Of a stretch of DNA of 64,000 nucleotides, positions 48,801 through 57,669 are shown one piece after another; the stretch's first letter is position 1; each line of letters opens with the position of its first letter. The DNA lies in NCBI GenBank assembly GCA_026391315.1, contig JAPLDT010000021.1, positions 1 through 64,000 on the forward strand. Direction: 5' to 3'. The stretch comes from Bacteroidia bacterium (GTDB lineage: Bacteria > Bacteroidota > Bacteroidia > Bacteroidales > Prolixibacteraceae). Under the pieces are notes generated by a model. It was not told where the DNA came from, made no database searches, and was given only the letters and a program-made list of their open reading frames with translations. Made by a program: the position numbers and the translations under genes.

Positions 48801-49857
48801 GGTCGGCATTTGCCAGTTCCAACAGCCTCTCTGCATTGGCAATCTTATCGATAGCCACAGGATTAGCCGGCTTCATCACCAGGGCTCCTTTGAATTTCTC
48901 GATTGCATCGGGATATTTTTTCTCATTCACAAAGGCATCACCTGCTGCCAACAAGAGATTAAACGCTGCATCCAGTTTTGCTTTTTCAGCATTTGCTTTT
49001 GCCAGCAACTGCTCGGCTGCGGTAAGTTTATCAGAAGCAATCTTGTTTCCCGGCTTGACGGCCAGTGCAGATTTGAAATTTTCAATAGCTTCAGGATACT
49101 TTAATTTTGCAACATTTTCATCCCCTGAAACGATCCATCGGTTGAATTCAGCCTCCAGCAAGGCATCCTTATCCATGTTTTTAAGATCCGAAGCCAGCTC
49201 TTTCAGTTTGGGTTTGATATATGGATCGTTCTTGCGCATGGCCAGCGCCTCTTCATAGGCATGGATGGCCTCTCTGATCTGGTTTTTCTTTTCAAATTCG
49301 ACCGCTTCGGCCATTTTTGCATTGAAAATTTCATCTTCGTGGGCCTTGATGGCCTGGTCTATCTCCTTCCTGATATCCCTGTCGTCGATGAAAATATTGG
49401 AATCGAAATTGTCGAGTTTACCTTTGGGTGAATAGCATATTTTGCCAACAACCTTTCCCTCAAAGCTTAGCGTAACATTCGGAACTCTTTTATAGATGGT
49501 CACCACCATCAAAAAGGGAGGGAATATGCTGTCTTTTGCCCAAACCTGGGAAGGAATCATGGTGGAGACATCGATATCCTTGGTATAATGATTATCCTTC
49601 ACAACCTTCATCCGGAACTCAGTAAAGAAGGCAAGATCAAATTCAAATTTACCGGTAGTATTGACGGTAGCGCTATTTTCGGTCTTATTGGTCGCTGAAT
49701 TTATCAGTGAAACAACTGCTCCTGCCGGATCTCCATTGTCAACCCTGATTCTGCCGGATATATGGAAACTTCCATTGTTTTTTTGTGCTGCAGATGATAG
49801 CGCAATCAGCAGAAACAGCGTAAGCAATCTGAACCGGTATTGGGATTTGGGTATCAT
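45835..49857 (-). CDS. giant secreted repeat protein with fourteen 61-residue TPR-like repeats
   Basis: A 1340-residue protein with signal peptide MIPKSQYRFRLLTLFLLIALSSAAQ. Residues ~30-130 look like a carboxypeptidase-regulatory-like beta domain (FHISGRIRVDNGDPAGAVVSL). Residues ~155-236 are helical. Residues 237-1090 hold fourteen 61-residue repeats; each contains RLLAAGDANVAGQKYPEAI, then NFKGALAIK, then DKLANAEKLLAQANADKAKQ, giving a helix-turn-helix TPR-like pair plus a charged connecting helix. Repeats 4-13 are nearly identical. The C-terminal 250 residues carry more diverged ~55-residue units (ADELFAAKTYPDARNQYKEAI). Function is unknown; a periplasmic scaffold is plausible. It lies directly upstream of nuoA in the same direction. 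Confidence 0.85.
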   Translation of the reverse strand: MIPKSQYRFRLLTLFLLIALSSAAQKNNGSFHISGRIRVDNGDPAGAVVSLINSATNKTENSATVNTTGKFEFDLAFFTEFRMKVVKDNHYTKDIDVSTMIPSQVWAKDSIFPPFLMVVTIYKRVPNVTLSFEGKVVGKICYSPKGKLDNFDSNIFIDDRDIRKEIDQAIKAHEDEIFNAKMAEAVEFEKKNQIREAIHAYEEALAMRKNDPYIKPKLKELASDLKNMDKDALLEAEFNRWIVSGDENVAKLKYPEAIENFKSALAVKPGNKIASDKLTAAEQLLAKANAEKAKLDAAFNLLLAAGDAFVNEKKYPDAIEKFKGALVMKPANPVAIDKIANAERLLELANADQAKLEAEFKRLLAAGDENVANVKYPEAIANFKDALKIKPKDVVATSNLANAERLLVQANADKAKQEAEFNRLLAAGDVNVTVQKYPEAIVNFKGALAIKIGDKVATDKLANAEKLLAQANADKAKQEAEFNRLLAAGDANVAGQKYPEAIENFKGALAIKTGDKIATEKLSNAEQLLAKLNADKAKQEAEFNRLLAAGDANVAEQKYPEAIGNFKSAIAIKVGDKIATDKLANAEKLLAQANADKAKQEAEFNRLLAAGDANVAGQKYPVAIENFKGALAIKVGDKVASDKLANAEKLLAQANADKAKLDAEFSRLLAAGDANVTDQKYPEAIGNFKGALAIKVGDKVATDKLANSEKLLAQANADKAKQEAEFNRLLAAGDANVAGQKYPEAIENFKGALAIKVGNKVATDKRANAERLLAQVNADKTKQEAEFNRLLAAGDANIAGQKYPEAIGNFKGALAIKVGDKVATDKLSNAEKLLAQANADKAKQEAEFNRLLAAGDANLAGQKYPEAIGNYKGALAIKVGDKVATDKLANAERLLAQVNADKTKQEAEFNRLLAAGDANIAGQKYPEAIGNFKGALAIKVGDKIATDKLANAEKLLTQANADKAKQEAEFSRLLAAGDANVAGQKYPEAIENFKGALAIKVGDKVATDKLANAEKLLAQVNADKAKQEAEFNRLLAAGDANVAGLKYPEGIVNFKDALKIKPGNQVATSKLSEAEKLLALFLADKLKKETELKLLAEKEKKYKATIARADELFAAKTYPDARNQYKEAIKISDIENYPKARIVEIDSLLAKQAADKLLAQKMADEQRKLQGEGSYLKNIQTGDANYAKSLWMVAIFYYQEALKFKAGDKYAGERVDDCKKMIGSNITAEIMQRYTSFLKNADEDLQAKKYSSSRFYYGEASRILPWENYPKGQLILVEKLISSSDVNGIEAQYFEAIKKADDAVVQKNFAIARFYFQKAISLKPTEEYPKQQLQRLSSEK
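46588..49149 (-). repeat. fourteen in-frame 183-bp tandem repeats inside the repeat protein
   Basis: Unit length is 183 bp (61 codons). A larger 366-bp (two-unit) block is duplicated: sequences starting at 47089 and 47455 are identical for over 100 bp. The sequence is open in several antisense frames because of its composition, which yields long spurious plus-strand frames. Confidence 0.9.
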
Positions 49858-50005
49858 GAGTTGCAGTATAATTATGCTTTTACATCAATCATCCCACAAA
49901 ACTACGAAATTGATTCAACTTTTTTGTGCCAATTTCAATTTCCCACATTGTGGATTAAGTAAAACCAACAATCATGTCAACCAGAGTCTTCGTCCGGTTA
50001 ACAAA

Positions 50006-51730
50006 TTAAACAACAACCTCTTTTGATTCATTCAATTTAGAGTGGAAAATTCCATAACTGAAATAGAGTAACAAGCCAATTACGAGCCACACGCCGAATC
50101 GGGTCCAGTTGGTGATACCCAGTTCGCTCATCAGGTAAAAATTGGTCAGAAGTCCGATAACTGGGATGTAAGACCAGGATTTGACGACAGCCATAATAGT
50201 CACAATCACTGTGGTTAACCAGAACAAAATATATGGAATTGAATGGATGGAGTAATTCAGAAAAATATTTTTCAATCCGGGAACTCCTGTTTGTGTATAG
50301 GTAAGCAGGAAACCCACAACCAGCACAGTGGGAGGAATAAAATACCTGCTGTTGAAGTAGGGAACGACAAATCCCCTGTCTTTCCCGGCTCTCGATCCTT
50401 TTGGATTGATGATCAGAATTCCGCCTGAAACCAGAATAAATGCGAACAAAGTGCCGATGCTGGTCAGGTCTGTTACCTCTGTAAGATTCATGAAAAGAGC
50501 CGGTAGCGCTACTAAAAATCCGGTCACGATGGTCGAAAAACCAGGCGTCCTGTATTTGGGATGCAATTTCGCAAAGATAGGTGGCAGAAGTCCGTCGCGG
50601 CTCATGCTCATCCAGATTCGAGGCTGTCCCAGTTGAAAAACCAAAAGAACACTGGCCATGGCAATAACGGCACTGATGGCAATGATCCCTGAAAGTTTCG
50701 CGAGATGCAATTTGGCGAAGACAAAGGCCAACGGATCTGCAACTCCCAATTGGTCATAGGGCACCATTCCAGTTAAAACAAGGCTGACCAACACATAAAG
50801 AACCGTTGTGATCAGCAAGGCATAAAACATGGATCTTGGCAGATCCTTTTTGGGATTTTTACACTCTTCGGCCGTGGTGGATATGGCATCAAACCCGATG
50901 TAGGCAAAAAATACGCCCGAAATGCCTTTCAAAACTCCCGGCAATCCGTTGGGTGCAAATGGTGACCAGTTGGCCGGATCAACATAAAATGCCCCTGCAG
51001 CAATGACCAGTATAAGCACGCCAACTTTCAGTAAAACCATCATGTTGTTGGCCCTTTTTGACTCCCGTATCCCAATATAGCAAATCCAGGTGATAAGTAC
51101 GACAATCATGAAGGCCGGTATATCTGCGATCAGCCTGAAATTGAATATTTGGGGAGCGGTAGTCCAGGCCTGGTAAGCCTCATTCAATGCCGGACTCAAG
51201 CTTGAAATGGATACGCCGTTTTGGATCATGACCAAAGCCTCATGGTAACCCCTTAGCGCCGTCAGATAATCCGTGGTGAGGAAAGAGTATATGTGCAGGC
51301 CAAATCCTGAGAGTAAACCGGTAAAATAACCCGACCAGGAGATGGCTACCGCGATGTTCCCGATGGCATATTCCATGATCAGGTCCCAGCCGATGATCCA
51401 CGCGACAAGTTCCCCAAAACTTGCATAGGCATAGGTATAGGCACTGCCGCTGATTGGGATGGCAGAAGCAAATTCGGCATAGCACATGGCAGAGAGTCCA
51501 CAGGCAATGGCAGTAAAGACAAACAACAGGGAAACAGCAGGACCACCGGTTGCAGCGGCATTTCCAATGGTACTGAAAATTCCGGCTCCTACGATGGCAG
51601 CAACTCCCAAAGCCGTCAGGTCGACCACTCCCAGCGTACGTCTCATGCCGGATCCATGAACTGCAAGATCTGACGAATCGTGCAGGATCATGGAGATCGA
51701 TTTTTTTTGGAAGAGGTTGCCGATTCTCAT
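50006..51730 (-). CDS. APC-family amino acid permease (cationic amino acid transporter-like)
   Basis: A 574-residue inner-membrane transporter with about 12-14 helices. Conserved features: LGVAAIVGAGIFSTIGNAAA (helix 1), CYAEFASAIPISGSAYTYAYASFGELVAWIIGWDL, and FFAYIGFDAISTTAEECKNPKKDLPRS (helix 6 region). It is closest to the CAT/YfnA group, so a cationic or general amino-acid substrate is likely. Met14 is an alternative start. A 9-bp tandem array starts within a few bases upstream of the ATG. Confidence 0.9.
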   Translation of the reverse strand: MRIGNLFQKKSISMILHDSSDLAVHGSGMRRTLGVVDLTALGVAAIVGAGIFSTIGNAAATGGPAVSLLFVFTAIACGLSAMCYAEFASAIPISGSAYTYAYASFGELVAWIIGWDLIMEYAIGNIAVAISWSGYFTGLLSGFGLHIYSFLTTDYLTALRGYHEALVMIQNGVSISSLSPALNEAYQAWTTAPQIFNFRLIADIPAFMIVVLITWICYIGIRESKRANNMMVLLKVGVLILVIAAGAFYVDPANWSPFAPNGLPGVLKGISGVFFAYIGFDAISTTAEECKNPKKDLPRSMFYALLITTVLYVLVSLVLTGMVPYDQLGVADPLAFVFAKLHLAKLSGIIAISAVIAMASVLLVFQLGQPRIWMSMSRDGLLPPIFAKLHPKYRTPGFSTIVTGFLVALPALFMNLTEVTDLTSIGTLFAFILVSGGILIINPKGSRAGKDRGFVVPYFNSRYFIPPTVLVVGFLLTYTQTGVPGLKNIFLNYSIHSIPYILFWLTTVIVTIMAVVKSWSYIPVIGLLTNFYLMSELGITNWTRFGVWLVIGLLLYFSYGIFHSKLNESKEVVV

Positions 51731-51766
51731 TCAGTAAGTGACTAGAGTGACTAGAGTGAACTAAAG
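51731..51766. repeat. short 9-bp-unit array (GTGACTAGA) abutting the permease start
   Basis: Imperfect copies of GTGACTAGA directly upstream of the permease start codon at 51730. Confidence 0.75.
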
Positions 51767-51782
51767 TTGTAAAGAAAACAAT

Positions 51783-53105
51783 TTATTTGCTCTTTTTATC
51801 TTCTATCAGTTTTCCACTCAGACGAAGCAATTCTGTTTCGGATTTTTTGGCCTGAAACTGGGCGGTGAGAAGACTATTTTCAGCTTCCAGTTCTGAGAGC
51901 TGTATTTGACGCAGTTCATAATCACTCATCTCCCCTATCCTGAACTTTTCAAAGGATATTTTGGCCGTGTGCCTGGCAACTTCAAGATTGGCCGTTTCGA
52001 GGGTAACCAACTTTAAATCATTTCTATATTCATTGTAAATCTGCCAAAGCGTAGACTCCATGTTGACCAGGACCTGTTGATACGATAATTTGTTCGATTC
52101 CGCTTCAATCCGGGCATTGGTGGAAACCCTGCTTTTGTTGAACCCATCAAACACGGGAATGGAAAGATTCAAGCCAAATACCGGTCCACTGTTCTGATTG
52201 ATAGCCGTAGAACCCCAATTGTACTTCGAATAGTTGTAGGCGTAATCAGTAAAAAATGCAACCTGAGGATACTTAGGGGCATGCGTCAGCCTGTAATCTA
52301 GCAAAGCGATATCAAAAGACTGTTTGGCAAGATTTATTTGGCTGTTTGATGAAAACAGTGCATCTTTCAGATTGGCATAATCGAGCAATTGATTAAACTG
52401 AATGGTGGAGGAGACATCAAAGTCAGCGGCAGTTTCCATCACCAACATTGCTTTTAATTTAGCTTTGGCATTGTTAAGCGCCACCTTTTGACGCAGAAAG
52501 GCAGCACTGTCGGCATTGAGATCCGTCGAAGACTTTAAAAAGGCCAGTTCTGACGTAGAACCTATCTGCAATTTCTTTCTTGTCAGTTCGTACCGGCTGT
52601 TTGAAAAATCTATGGCATTTTGCAGAACCTGAAGCAGGTTTTTCAGTTGCACTACGGCAAAATAGGAGATTACAATCTCAGAAACGGTATTTTCGATTGT
52701 GGCTCTGGTGGCAGTCTGCTGAAGCATTTGCAAGGATCCCAGTCTCTCCTTTTTAATGAACATCCCAAAACCGTTGAACAAGGTCCAGTCGAGCGAAGCT
52801 CCCAGGTTGTAGTTGGATGTTTGCTGATTGGGACTTTCAGTTTTAACCCCTAACATATCCTCCGTATTTGTAGAGGTAATGCTTTTCTTAGCACCGCTGT
52901 TAAGGTTCAAACTCGGGAGAAAACCTGCATTTCCCAGGGTATTGTTGTTTTCAGCGATTTTTGAATCGTTGTTGGCAATTTGAATGGAGAAATTATTTTT
53001 CAACCCTATCGAGATGGCCTCTTCAAGACTCAGCGAACCAGCTTGCCCTTTAGCCATAAAGCTCATGCACAATAGAAAACCTATATTTAAAACTATTTTT
53101 TTCAT
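51783..53105 (-). CDS. TolC-family outer-membrane efflux channel
   Basis: A 440-residue outer-membrane factor. The start at 53105 yields the signal peptide MKKIVLNIGFLLCMSFMAKGQ; a longer frame to 53177 overlaps the pump gene in a low-complexity way and is rejected. The two OEP repeats begin SLSLEEAISIGLKNNFSIQIANND and near residue 250, with coiled-coil stretches and ELRQIQLSELEAENSLLTAQ near the end. It is third in the RND operon, 26 bp after the pump gene. Confidence 0.92.
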   Translation of the reverse strand: MKKIVLNIGFLLCMSFMAKGQAGSLSLEEAISIGLKNNFSIQIANNDSKIAENNNTLGNAGFLPSLNLNSGAKKSITSTNTEDMLGVKTESPNQQTSNYNLGASLDWTLFNGFGMFIKKERLGSLQMLQQTATRATIENTVSEIVISYFAVVQLKNLLQVLQNAIDFSNSRYELTRKKLQIGSTSELAFLKSSTDLNADSAAFLRQKVALNNAKAKLKAMLVMETAADFDVSSTIQFNQLLDYANLKDALFSSNSQINLAKQSFDIALLDYRLTHAPKYPQVAFFTDYAYNYSKYNWGSTAINQNSGPVFGLNLSIPVFDGFNKSRVSTNARIEAESNKLSYQQVLVNMESTLWQIYNEYRNDLKLVTLETANLEVARHTAKISFEKFRIGEMSDYELRQIQLSELEAENSLLTAQFQAKKSETELLRLSGKLIEDKKSK

Positions 53106-53131
53106 TTTTTTATTTCCCTTGTACAGCGTGA

Positions 53132-56100
53132 CTAATCTTCGATATCGGCTTCCAGTTCCGCGGCCTCGTCGGCACATTCTATTTTTCCTGAGATTAAAGT
53201 ATAGAGTGCTGGTACAATGTAGAGTGTCAGTATCAGTGAGAACATCAGACCACCGATAATGGCAATACCCATCGGAACCCGACTTTTGGCAGCAGCTCCA
53301 AGAGCCAGTGCTATGGGAAGTGCACCCAGCATGGTAGCCAGACTGGTCATTAAAATAGGACGCAAACGGAGCGTTGCAGCCTCCAGCACAGCCTCTTTCA
53401 AAGGCAAACCTGAAAGTTTTTTCTGGTTGGCAAACTCAACGATTAGGATTCCGTTTTTGGTTACAATTCCAATCAAAATAATAATTCCAATTTCACTAAA
53501 GATGTTCAATGTCTGGTCGAATGCGATCAACGAAATCAGTGCTCCTGCAATGGCCAGCGGAACTGTCAGCATCACAATCATTGGATCGCGATAGCTTTCA
53601 AACTGTGCCGCCAGTACCAGGAAGATCAGTATCAATGCAAAAACAAATGCATAGACCAGGCTGCTGGCATTCTCATCAAAGTCGCGGGAAGATCCGGATA
53701 AGGAGGTGGAAAAATTTTCAGGCAGTACTTCTTTCGCAATATTTTTCATCCCGGCTATTCCTTCACCCAATGTAACGCCGGTGGCAGGCTGAGCTGCAAC
53801 GGTTGCAGAAACATATCTATTAAAACGATAAATCTGAGGCGGATTACTCTGATTCGAAATCTTCAGCACATTATCAAGTTGAATCAGCTTGCCGGCTGAA
53901 TTTCTTACATAAATGGAGGAAAGATCCATGGGATTGTCCCGGTTCGACCGCGATGCTTCCCCAATCACCTGATACTGTTTGTCCCTCAGAACAAAATAAC
54001 CATAGCGCTGCTGACTGAAATAAAGCTGAAGGTTTTCGGCAATGTCGCGGATGGTCACCCCAAGGGTTTTTGCGCGATCACGGTCAATGTCGATCCTAAG
54101 TTCGGGCTTGTTGAACTTCAAATCCACATCGACCACCTGGAATGCTTTGTCTTCCATGGCTTTATCCAGGAATTTTGGCAGAACTTCCTTCAGGCTTGCG
54201 AAATCAGGTGCCAGAATAACAAACTGAACGGGTAGTCCTGCGCCTCTTCTGGAGGTGGCAATGGTTTGTTCCTGGGTCGCATATCCCCTGGCAAAATTAT
54301 TTTTCCGCATAAAACCGTTTATCCAGTCTGCTATCTCCTGCTGTGAACGTTTCCGTTCATCGGGATTGACCAGGCCTATTCTTACCATACCGGTATTAGT
54401 ACCCTGCATTCCTGTCATGATCATCAGCGTTTCTTTTTCCGGAATCGTATCAAGAACATCCGTCAACTTTTGCATGTAGTTGTCCATCGATTCGAAGGCG
54501 GTACCCTCAGGTGCAGTTGCTGTGATTCTGATCCTGCTTTTATCTTCCATCGGAGCCAGTTCCGAAGGGATCATCCTTCCAATCAGCACAATAATTACAA
54601 GCGACGCGATCATGATAACCACTGCTATCCAGCGATGTTTGATGAAAGATCTCAATGAATTGTGGTAGCCCGTGGTCATTCTCTCAAAAAAAAGCTCGCT
54701 ACTGCGATACAATTTCGATTCTGAGGTACTTTTTTTAAGCATTCTAGCACACATCATCGGCGTGAGCGTGAGTGAAACAAAAGCTGAGATCAGAACCGAT
54801 CCTGCTACAGTTACCGCAAACTCCCGGAAGAGCCTTCCTGTAATTCCACTTAAAAACATGATGGGCAAAAATACGGCAGCCAACGTGATGGTGGTCGAAA
54901 TAATGGCAAAGATGATCTCCTCAGAACCTTTGTGACCCGCCGCCATAGGTTTTTCACCCAATTCGATCTTCTTGTAAATATTTTCAAGTACGACAATGGC
55001 ATCATCCACCACAAGTCCTGTTGCCAGCACGATTCCAAGTAAAGTCAGGAGGTTAATTGTGAAACCGGCAAAATACATGATGGCAAAGGTTCCGATCAGG
55101 GAAATCGGAATGGCCAGAACGGGAATCAAAGTCGTTCTCCAGTGCCTTAAAAAGACAAATATTACCAGCACAACCAAGGCAAAAGAGAAGAAAATGGTCT
55201 CTTCCACCTCTTTGATCCCTTTTCTGATATTGACCGTAATATCATTCAAAATAGACAATTTCATATCAGGGGGCACTTCCTGCCTGAGCTTTTCAACCCT
55301 TTTATAAAATTCATCGGCTATTGCAATATGGTTGGACCCAGGCTGAGGCTGGATCGCAAGTCCTATCATTTGCACTCCTCCATTCCCTTTGAAGCTGCTT
55401 TTCAATGATTCTGCGGAAAGAACAGCCCTACCTATGTCCTTCAACCTGATCAGAACCCCGTTCTGCTCCTTGATCAGAAGGTCGTTGAATTCATCTTCAG
55501 TTGTAAGTCTTCCAAGAGTCCTGATAGTCAATTCCCTTTCATAACCTTCTATCCTACCTGAAGGCAATTCGACGTTTTCCCGTTGAAGTGCGGTTCGAAT
55601 ATCCGTTGGAGAAATTTGAAAGGCCGTGAGTCTCGCCGGATCCAGTTCCAGCCGCATGGCATATTTTTTCTCTCCATAAATTCTGATATCACTGACTCCA
55701 GGAATGGTTTGAAGCCGCTCCTTGAATACATTAATTCCATAGTCAGTCAATTCAAGCAGGCTTCTGGCATTACTCTGAACGGTCAATACGAGGATAGCAT
55801 CAGCATCAGCATCAGTTTTGACGACCACAGGTGGGTCACAATCCTGCGGCAATCGGTTTAAAACACGGGAAACCCTGTCCCGTACATCGTTGGCTGCCGC
55901 TTCCATGTCGGCATCAATGTTAAACTCTACAGTAATCCGGCTATTTCCATCACTGCTGGAGGAGGACAAAGTCCGAATCCCGGCGATCCCATTGATTGAT
56001 TCCTCCAATATCTGGGTAATTTGTGTCGCCATCACATCCGCATTGGCTCCAGTGTAAGAGGTAGAAACAGTAACAATGGGCGGATCCACACTCGGAAACT

Positions 56101-56206
56101 CGCGCAAGCCAAGCATTTTAAAACCCACAAAGCCAAATAAAAGTAGCATTATGGATAATACAGATGCAAGTACCGGTCGTTTGATGCTTATCGAAGCAAT
56201 ATTCAT
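53132..56206 (-). CDS. RND-family (HAE1/AcrB-like) efflux pump
   Basis: A 1024-residue proton-driven inner-membrane pump. It starts MNIASISIKRPVLASVLSIMLLLFG, with REFPSVDPPIVTVSTSYTGA after helix 1. The Asp pair of helix 4 (ATGLVVDDAIVVLENI) and the Lys of helix 10 (GIVTKNGILIVEFANQKK) form the proton relay. Two large porter loops and twelve helices fit the family. It expels drugs or toxic compounds with the adaptor and channel encoded on either side. Confidence 0.96.
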   Translation of the reverse strand: MNIASISIKRPVLASVLSIMLLLFGFVGFKMLGLREFPSVDPPIVTVSTSYTGANADVMATQITQILEESINGIAGIRTLSSSSSDGNSRITVEFNIDADMEAAANDVRDRVSRVLNRLPQDCDPPVVVKTDADADAILVLTVQSNARSLLELTDYGINVFKERLQTIPGVSDIRIYGEKKYAMRLELDPARLTAFQISPTDIRTALQRENVELPSGRIEGYERELTIRTLGRLTTEDEFNDLLIKEQNGVLIRLKDIGRAVLSAESLKSSFKGNGGVQMIGLAIQPQPGSNHIAIADEFYKRVEKLRQEVPPDMKLSILNDITVNIRKGIKEVEETIFFSFALVVLVIFVFLRHWRTTLIPVLAIPISLIGTFAIMYFAGFTINLLTLLGIVLATGLVVDDAIVVLENIYKKIELGEKPMAAGHKGSEEIIFAIISTTITLAAVFLPIMFLSGITGRLFREFAVTVAGSVLISAFVSLTLTPMMCARMLKKSTSESKLYRSSELFFERMTTGYHNSLRSFIKHRWIAVVIMIASLVIIVLIGRMIPSELAPMEDKSRIRITATAPEGTAFESMDNYMQKLTDVLDTIPEKETLMIMTGMQGTNTGMVRIGLVNPDERKRSQQEIADWINGFMRKNNFARGYATQEQTIATSRRGAGLPVQFVILAPDFASLKEVLPKFLDKAMEDKAFQVVDVDLKFNKPELRIDIDRDRAKTLGVTIRDIAENLQLYFSQQRYGYFVLRDKQYQVIGEASRSNRDNPMDLSSIYVRNSAGKLIQLDNVLKISNQSNPPQIYRFNRYVSATVAAQPATGVTLGEGIAGMKNIAKEVLPENFSTSLSGSSRDFDENASSLVYAFVFALILIFLVLAAQFESYRDPMIVMLTVPLAIAGALISLIAFDQTLNIFSEIGIIILIGIVTKNGILIVEFANQKKLSGLPLKEAVLEAATLRLRPILMTSLATMLGALPIALALGAAAKSRVPMGIAIIGGLMFSLILTLYIVPALYTLISGKIECADEAAELEADIED

Positions 56207-56315
56207 GCGATAATATTTTGTTTTTTTATGGCCGCGTGGAATACCTTCATAATCATTATCGGTTGGAATGAAGATTTTTTCATGGGTATTTCATTTGGTT
56301 GATTTCAAAATTTGA

Positions 56316-57365
56316 TTACCTGTTCTGAATTTTCACCCTGATCGGCATTCCTTCCTTAATCTGTAACAGTCCTGTGGTTACCAATGTATCACCGGGAGCT
56401 AAGCCATTGGTAACCTCTACCTCACGCTCCGTACGATAGCCCGTTTTGATGTCAACGGCACTGGCTTTCCCCTTTTTAAGGACAAAAACCTGTTCGCCTT
56501 CCATCATTGGAACGGTTGCCTTGGCTGGAATCATGATACACGCTTTGTTGGGGAAAAGTTTAAGGTTAATTTTCGCATAGGATCCCGGATACAAAACTCT
56601 TTTTGAATTTGGACAAAGAGCGCGAACCCGGATGGATCCGGTCTGGGGATCGATTTTGGATTCGAGAGCGTAAATCTTAGCCGTAAAGCGTTCCTCTCTT
56701 CCGTCAATGCCAAAATCAAACTCTTTCCCGATATTCAGGTTGGAAATAAATTTTTCAGGAACGGCAAAATCCACTTTGATTGGATCAACCTGTTGCAGCG
56801 AGGTGATAATGGTCGTGTTGGAAACAAAGGCCCCCTCACTCACCATTCTTAACCCAACTACTCCCGTAAATGGCGCATGAAGTTCTGTCTTGGAAATCTG
56901 AGCTTTGATCAGATCATTTGCAGCTTTCAGGGTATTGAAATTATTCTCGGAAATATCGAGCTCTTCTTTGCTGATTCCCTTAAATTGGTAAAGTTCCTTT
57001 TTCCGATCCAACTCCTTTTGCGCGAGTTCTATCTGCAATTCGTTGGACTTTATCTGAGCCTGTAAATCTTTGTCAAACATCTTTACCAGCAATTCTCCTT
57101 TGGAAACATTACTCCCCTCTTTGAAAAATATCCCGGTTACTTTCGCCGATATTTCAGGCCGGATGTCAATCTCTTCGTTGGCAAGCAATTTGCCGGTATA
57201 AACATTTGAAAAGTCGAGCGTGGATAGTTTAAGTACCTGACCATCTACAGTCAGAATGTTTCTTCCCTCGGCAGGAGCGCCACTCTTTTTCGCATCATTC
57301 TTGCAAGACGAAAGTAGAAACGCAGCTACCGCCATCAACAAGGTAACTCTGGAAAGTTGGGTCAT
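56316..57365 (-). CDS. RND efflux periplasmic adaptor (membrane fusion) protein
   Basis: A 349-residue lipoprotein; lipobox LLMAVAAFLLSSCKND. Family blocks: VSGKLLANEEIDIRPEISAKVTGIFFKEGSNVSKGELLVKM-like barrel-sandwich half, a coiled-coil hairpin (~residues 105-150, IELAQKELDRKKELYQFKGIS), then LHAPFTGVVGLRMVSEGAFV. It links the pump to the outer-membrane channel and is first in the operon, 109 bp upstream of the pump gene. Confidence 0.93.
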   Translation of the reverse strand: MTQLSRVTLLMAVAAFLLSSCKNDAKKSGAPAEGRNILTVDGQVLKLSTLDFSNVYTGKLLANEEIDIRPEISAKVTGIFFKEGSNVSKGELLVKMFDKDLQAQIKSNELQIELAQKELDRKKELYQFKGISKEELDISENNFNTLKAANDLIKAQISKTELHAPFTGVVGLRMVSEGAFVSNTTIITSLQQVDPIKVDFAVPEKFISNLNIGKEFDFGIDGREERFTAKIYALESKIDPQTGSIRVRALCPNSKRVLYPGSYAKINLKLFPNKACIMIPAKATVPMMEGEQVFVLKKGKASAVDIKTGYRTEREVEVTNGLAPGDTLVTTGLLQIKEGMPIRVKIQNR

Positions 57366-57477
57366 TATTTCAAGTTTTGATTCAGTTAGAATGAGTCTTC
57401 AAAAAAAAATACCACAAAGGACACAAGTATAAAGGTTTGCATTATCATTTGTGCTCATTTGTGGTTATTTGTGGTTA

Positions 57478-57657
57478 TTACTTCACCAATGCATAAAAAC
57501 AGCGCATCGGAGAATCAACTTTGCCCTCCGCGACCAGTTTTTTGATCACTTTATCCACCTCTTTTTTGTCAACACCCGAAGCATCGGCTATTTCGCCGCC
57601 TTTCATTGGTTTGCCTGCCTTCTCCATTGCTTTGATAATTGCCTCTTTTGATTCCAT
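57478..57657 (-). CDS. small helix-turn-helix protein (59 aa)
   Basis: A 59-residue frame, ATG at 57657 and stop at 57478. It reads MESKEAIIKAMEKAGKPMKG, then GEIADASGVDKKEVDKVIKK and LVAEGKVDSPMRCFYALVK. This is a compact winged-helix DNA-binding domain of a type widespread in Bacteroidales as stand-alone small proteins. It lies 12 bp downstream of the aroC stop and 112 bp upstream of the efflux adaptor gene on the same strand. It could act as a local regulator, though no target is shown. Confidence 0.82.
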   Translation of the reverse strand: MESKEAIIKAMEKAGKPMKGGEIADASGVDKKEVDKVIKKLVAEGKVDSPMRCFYALVK

Positions 57658-57669
57658 AATCTGTGATTT

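Noticed and set aside
47921..49258. Plus-strand open frames of about 200 codons opposite the 61-residue repeats
   Set aside because: They repeat with the same 183-bp period as the sense gene and are antisense shadows of its composition.
53106..53177. Extended N-terminus of the TolC-family gene
   Set aside because: It adds an arginine-rich stretch before a perfect signal peptide and overlaps the pump gene; the start at 53105 fits better.
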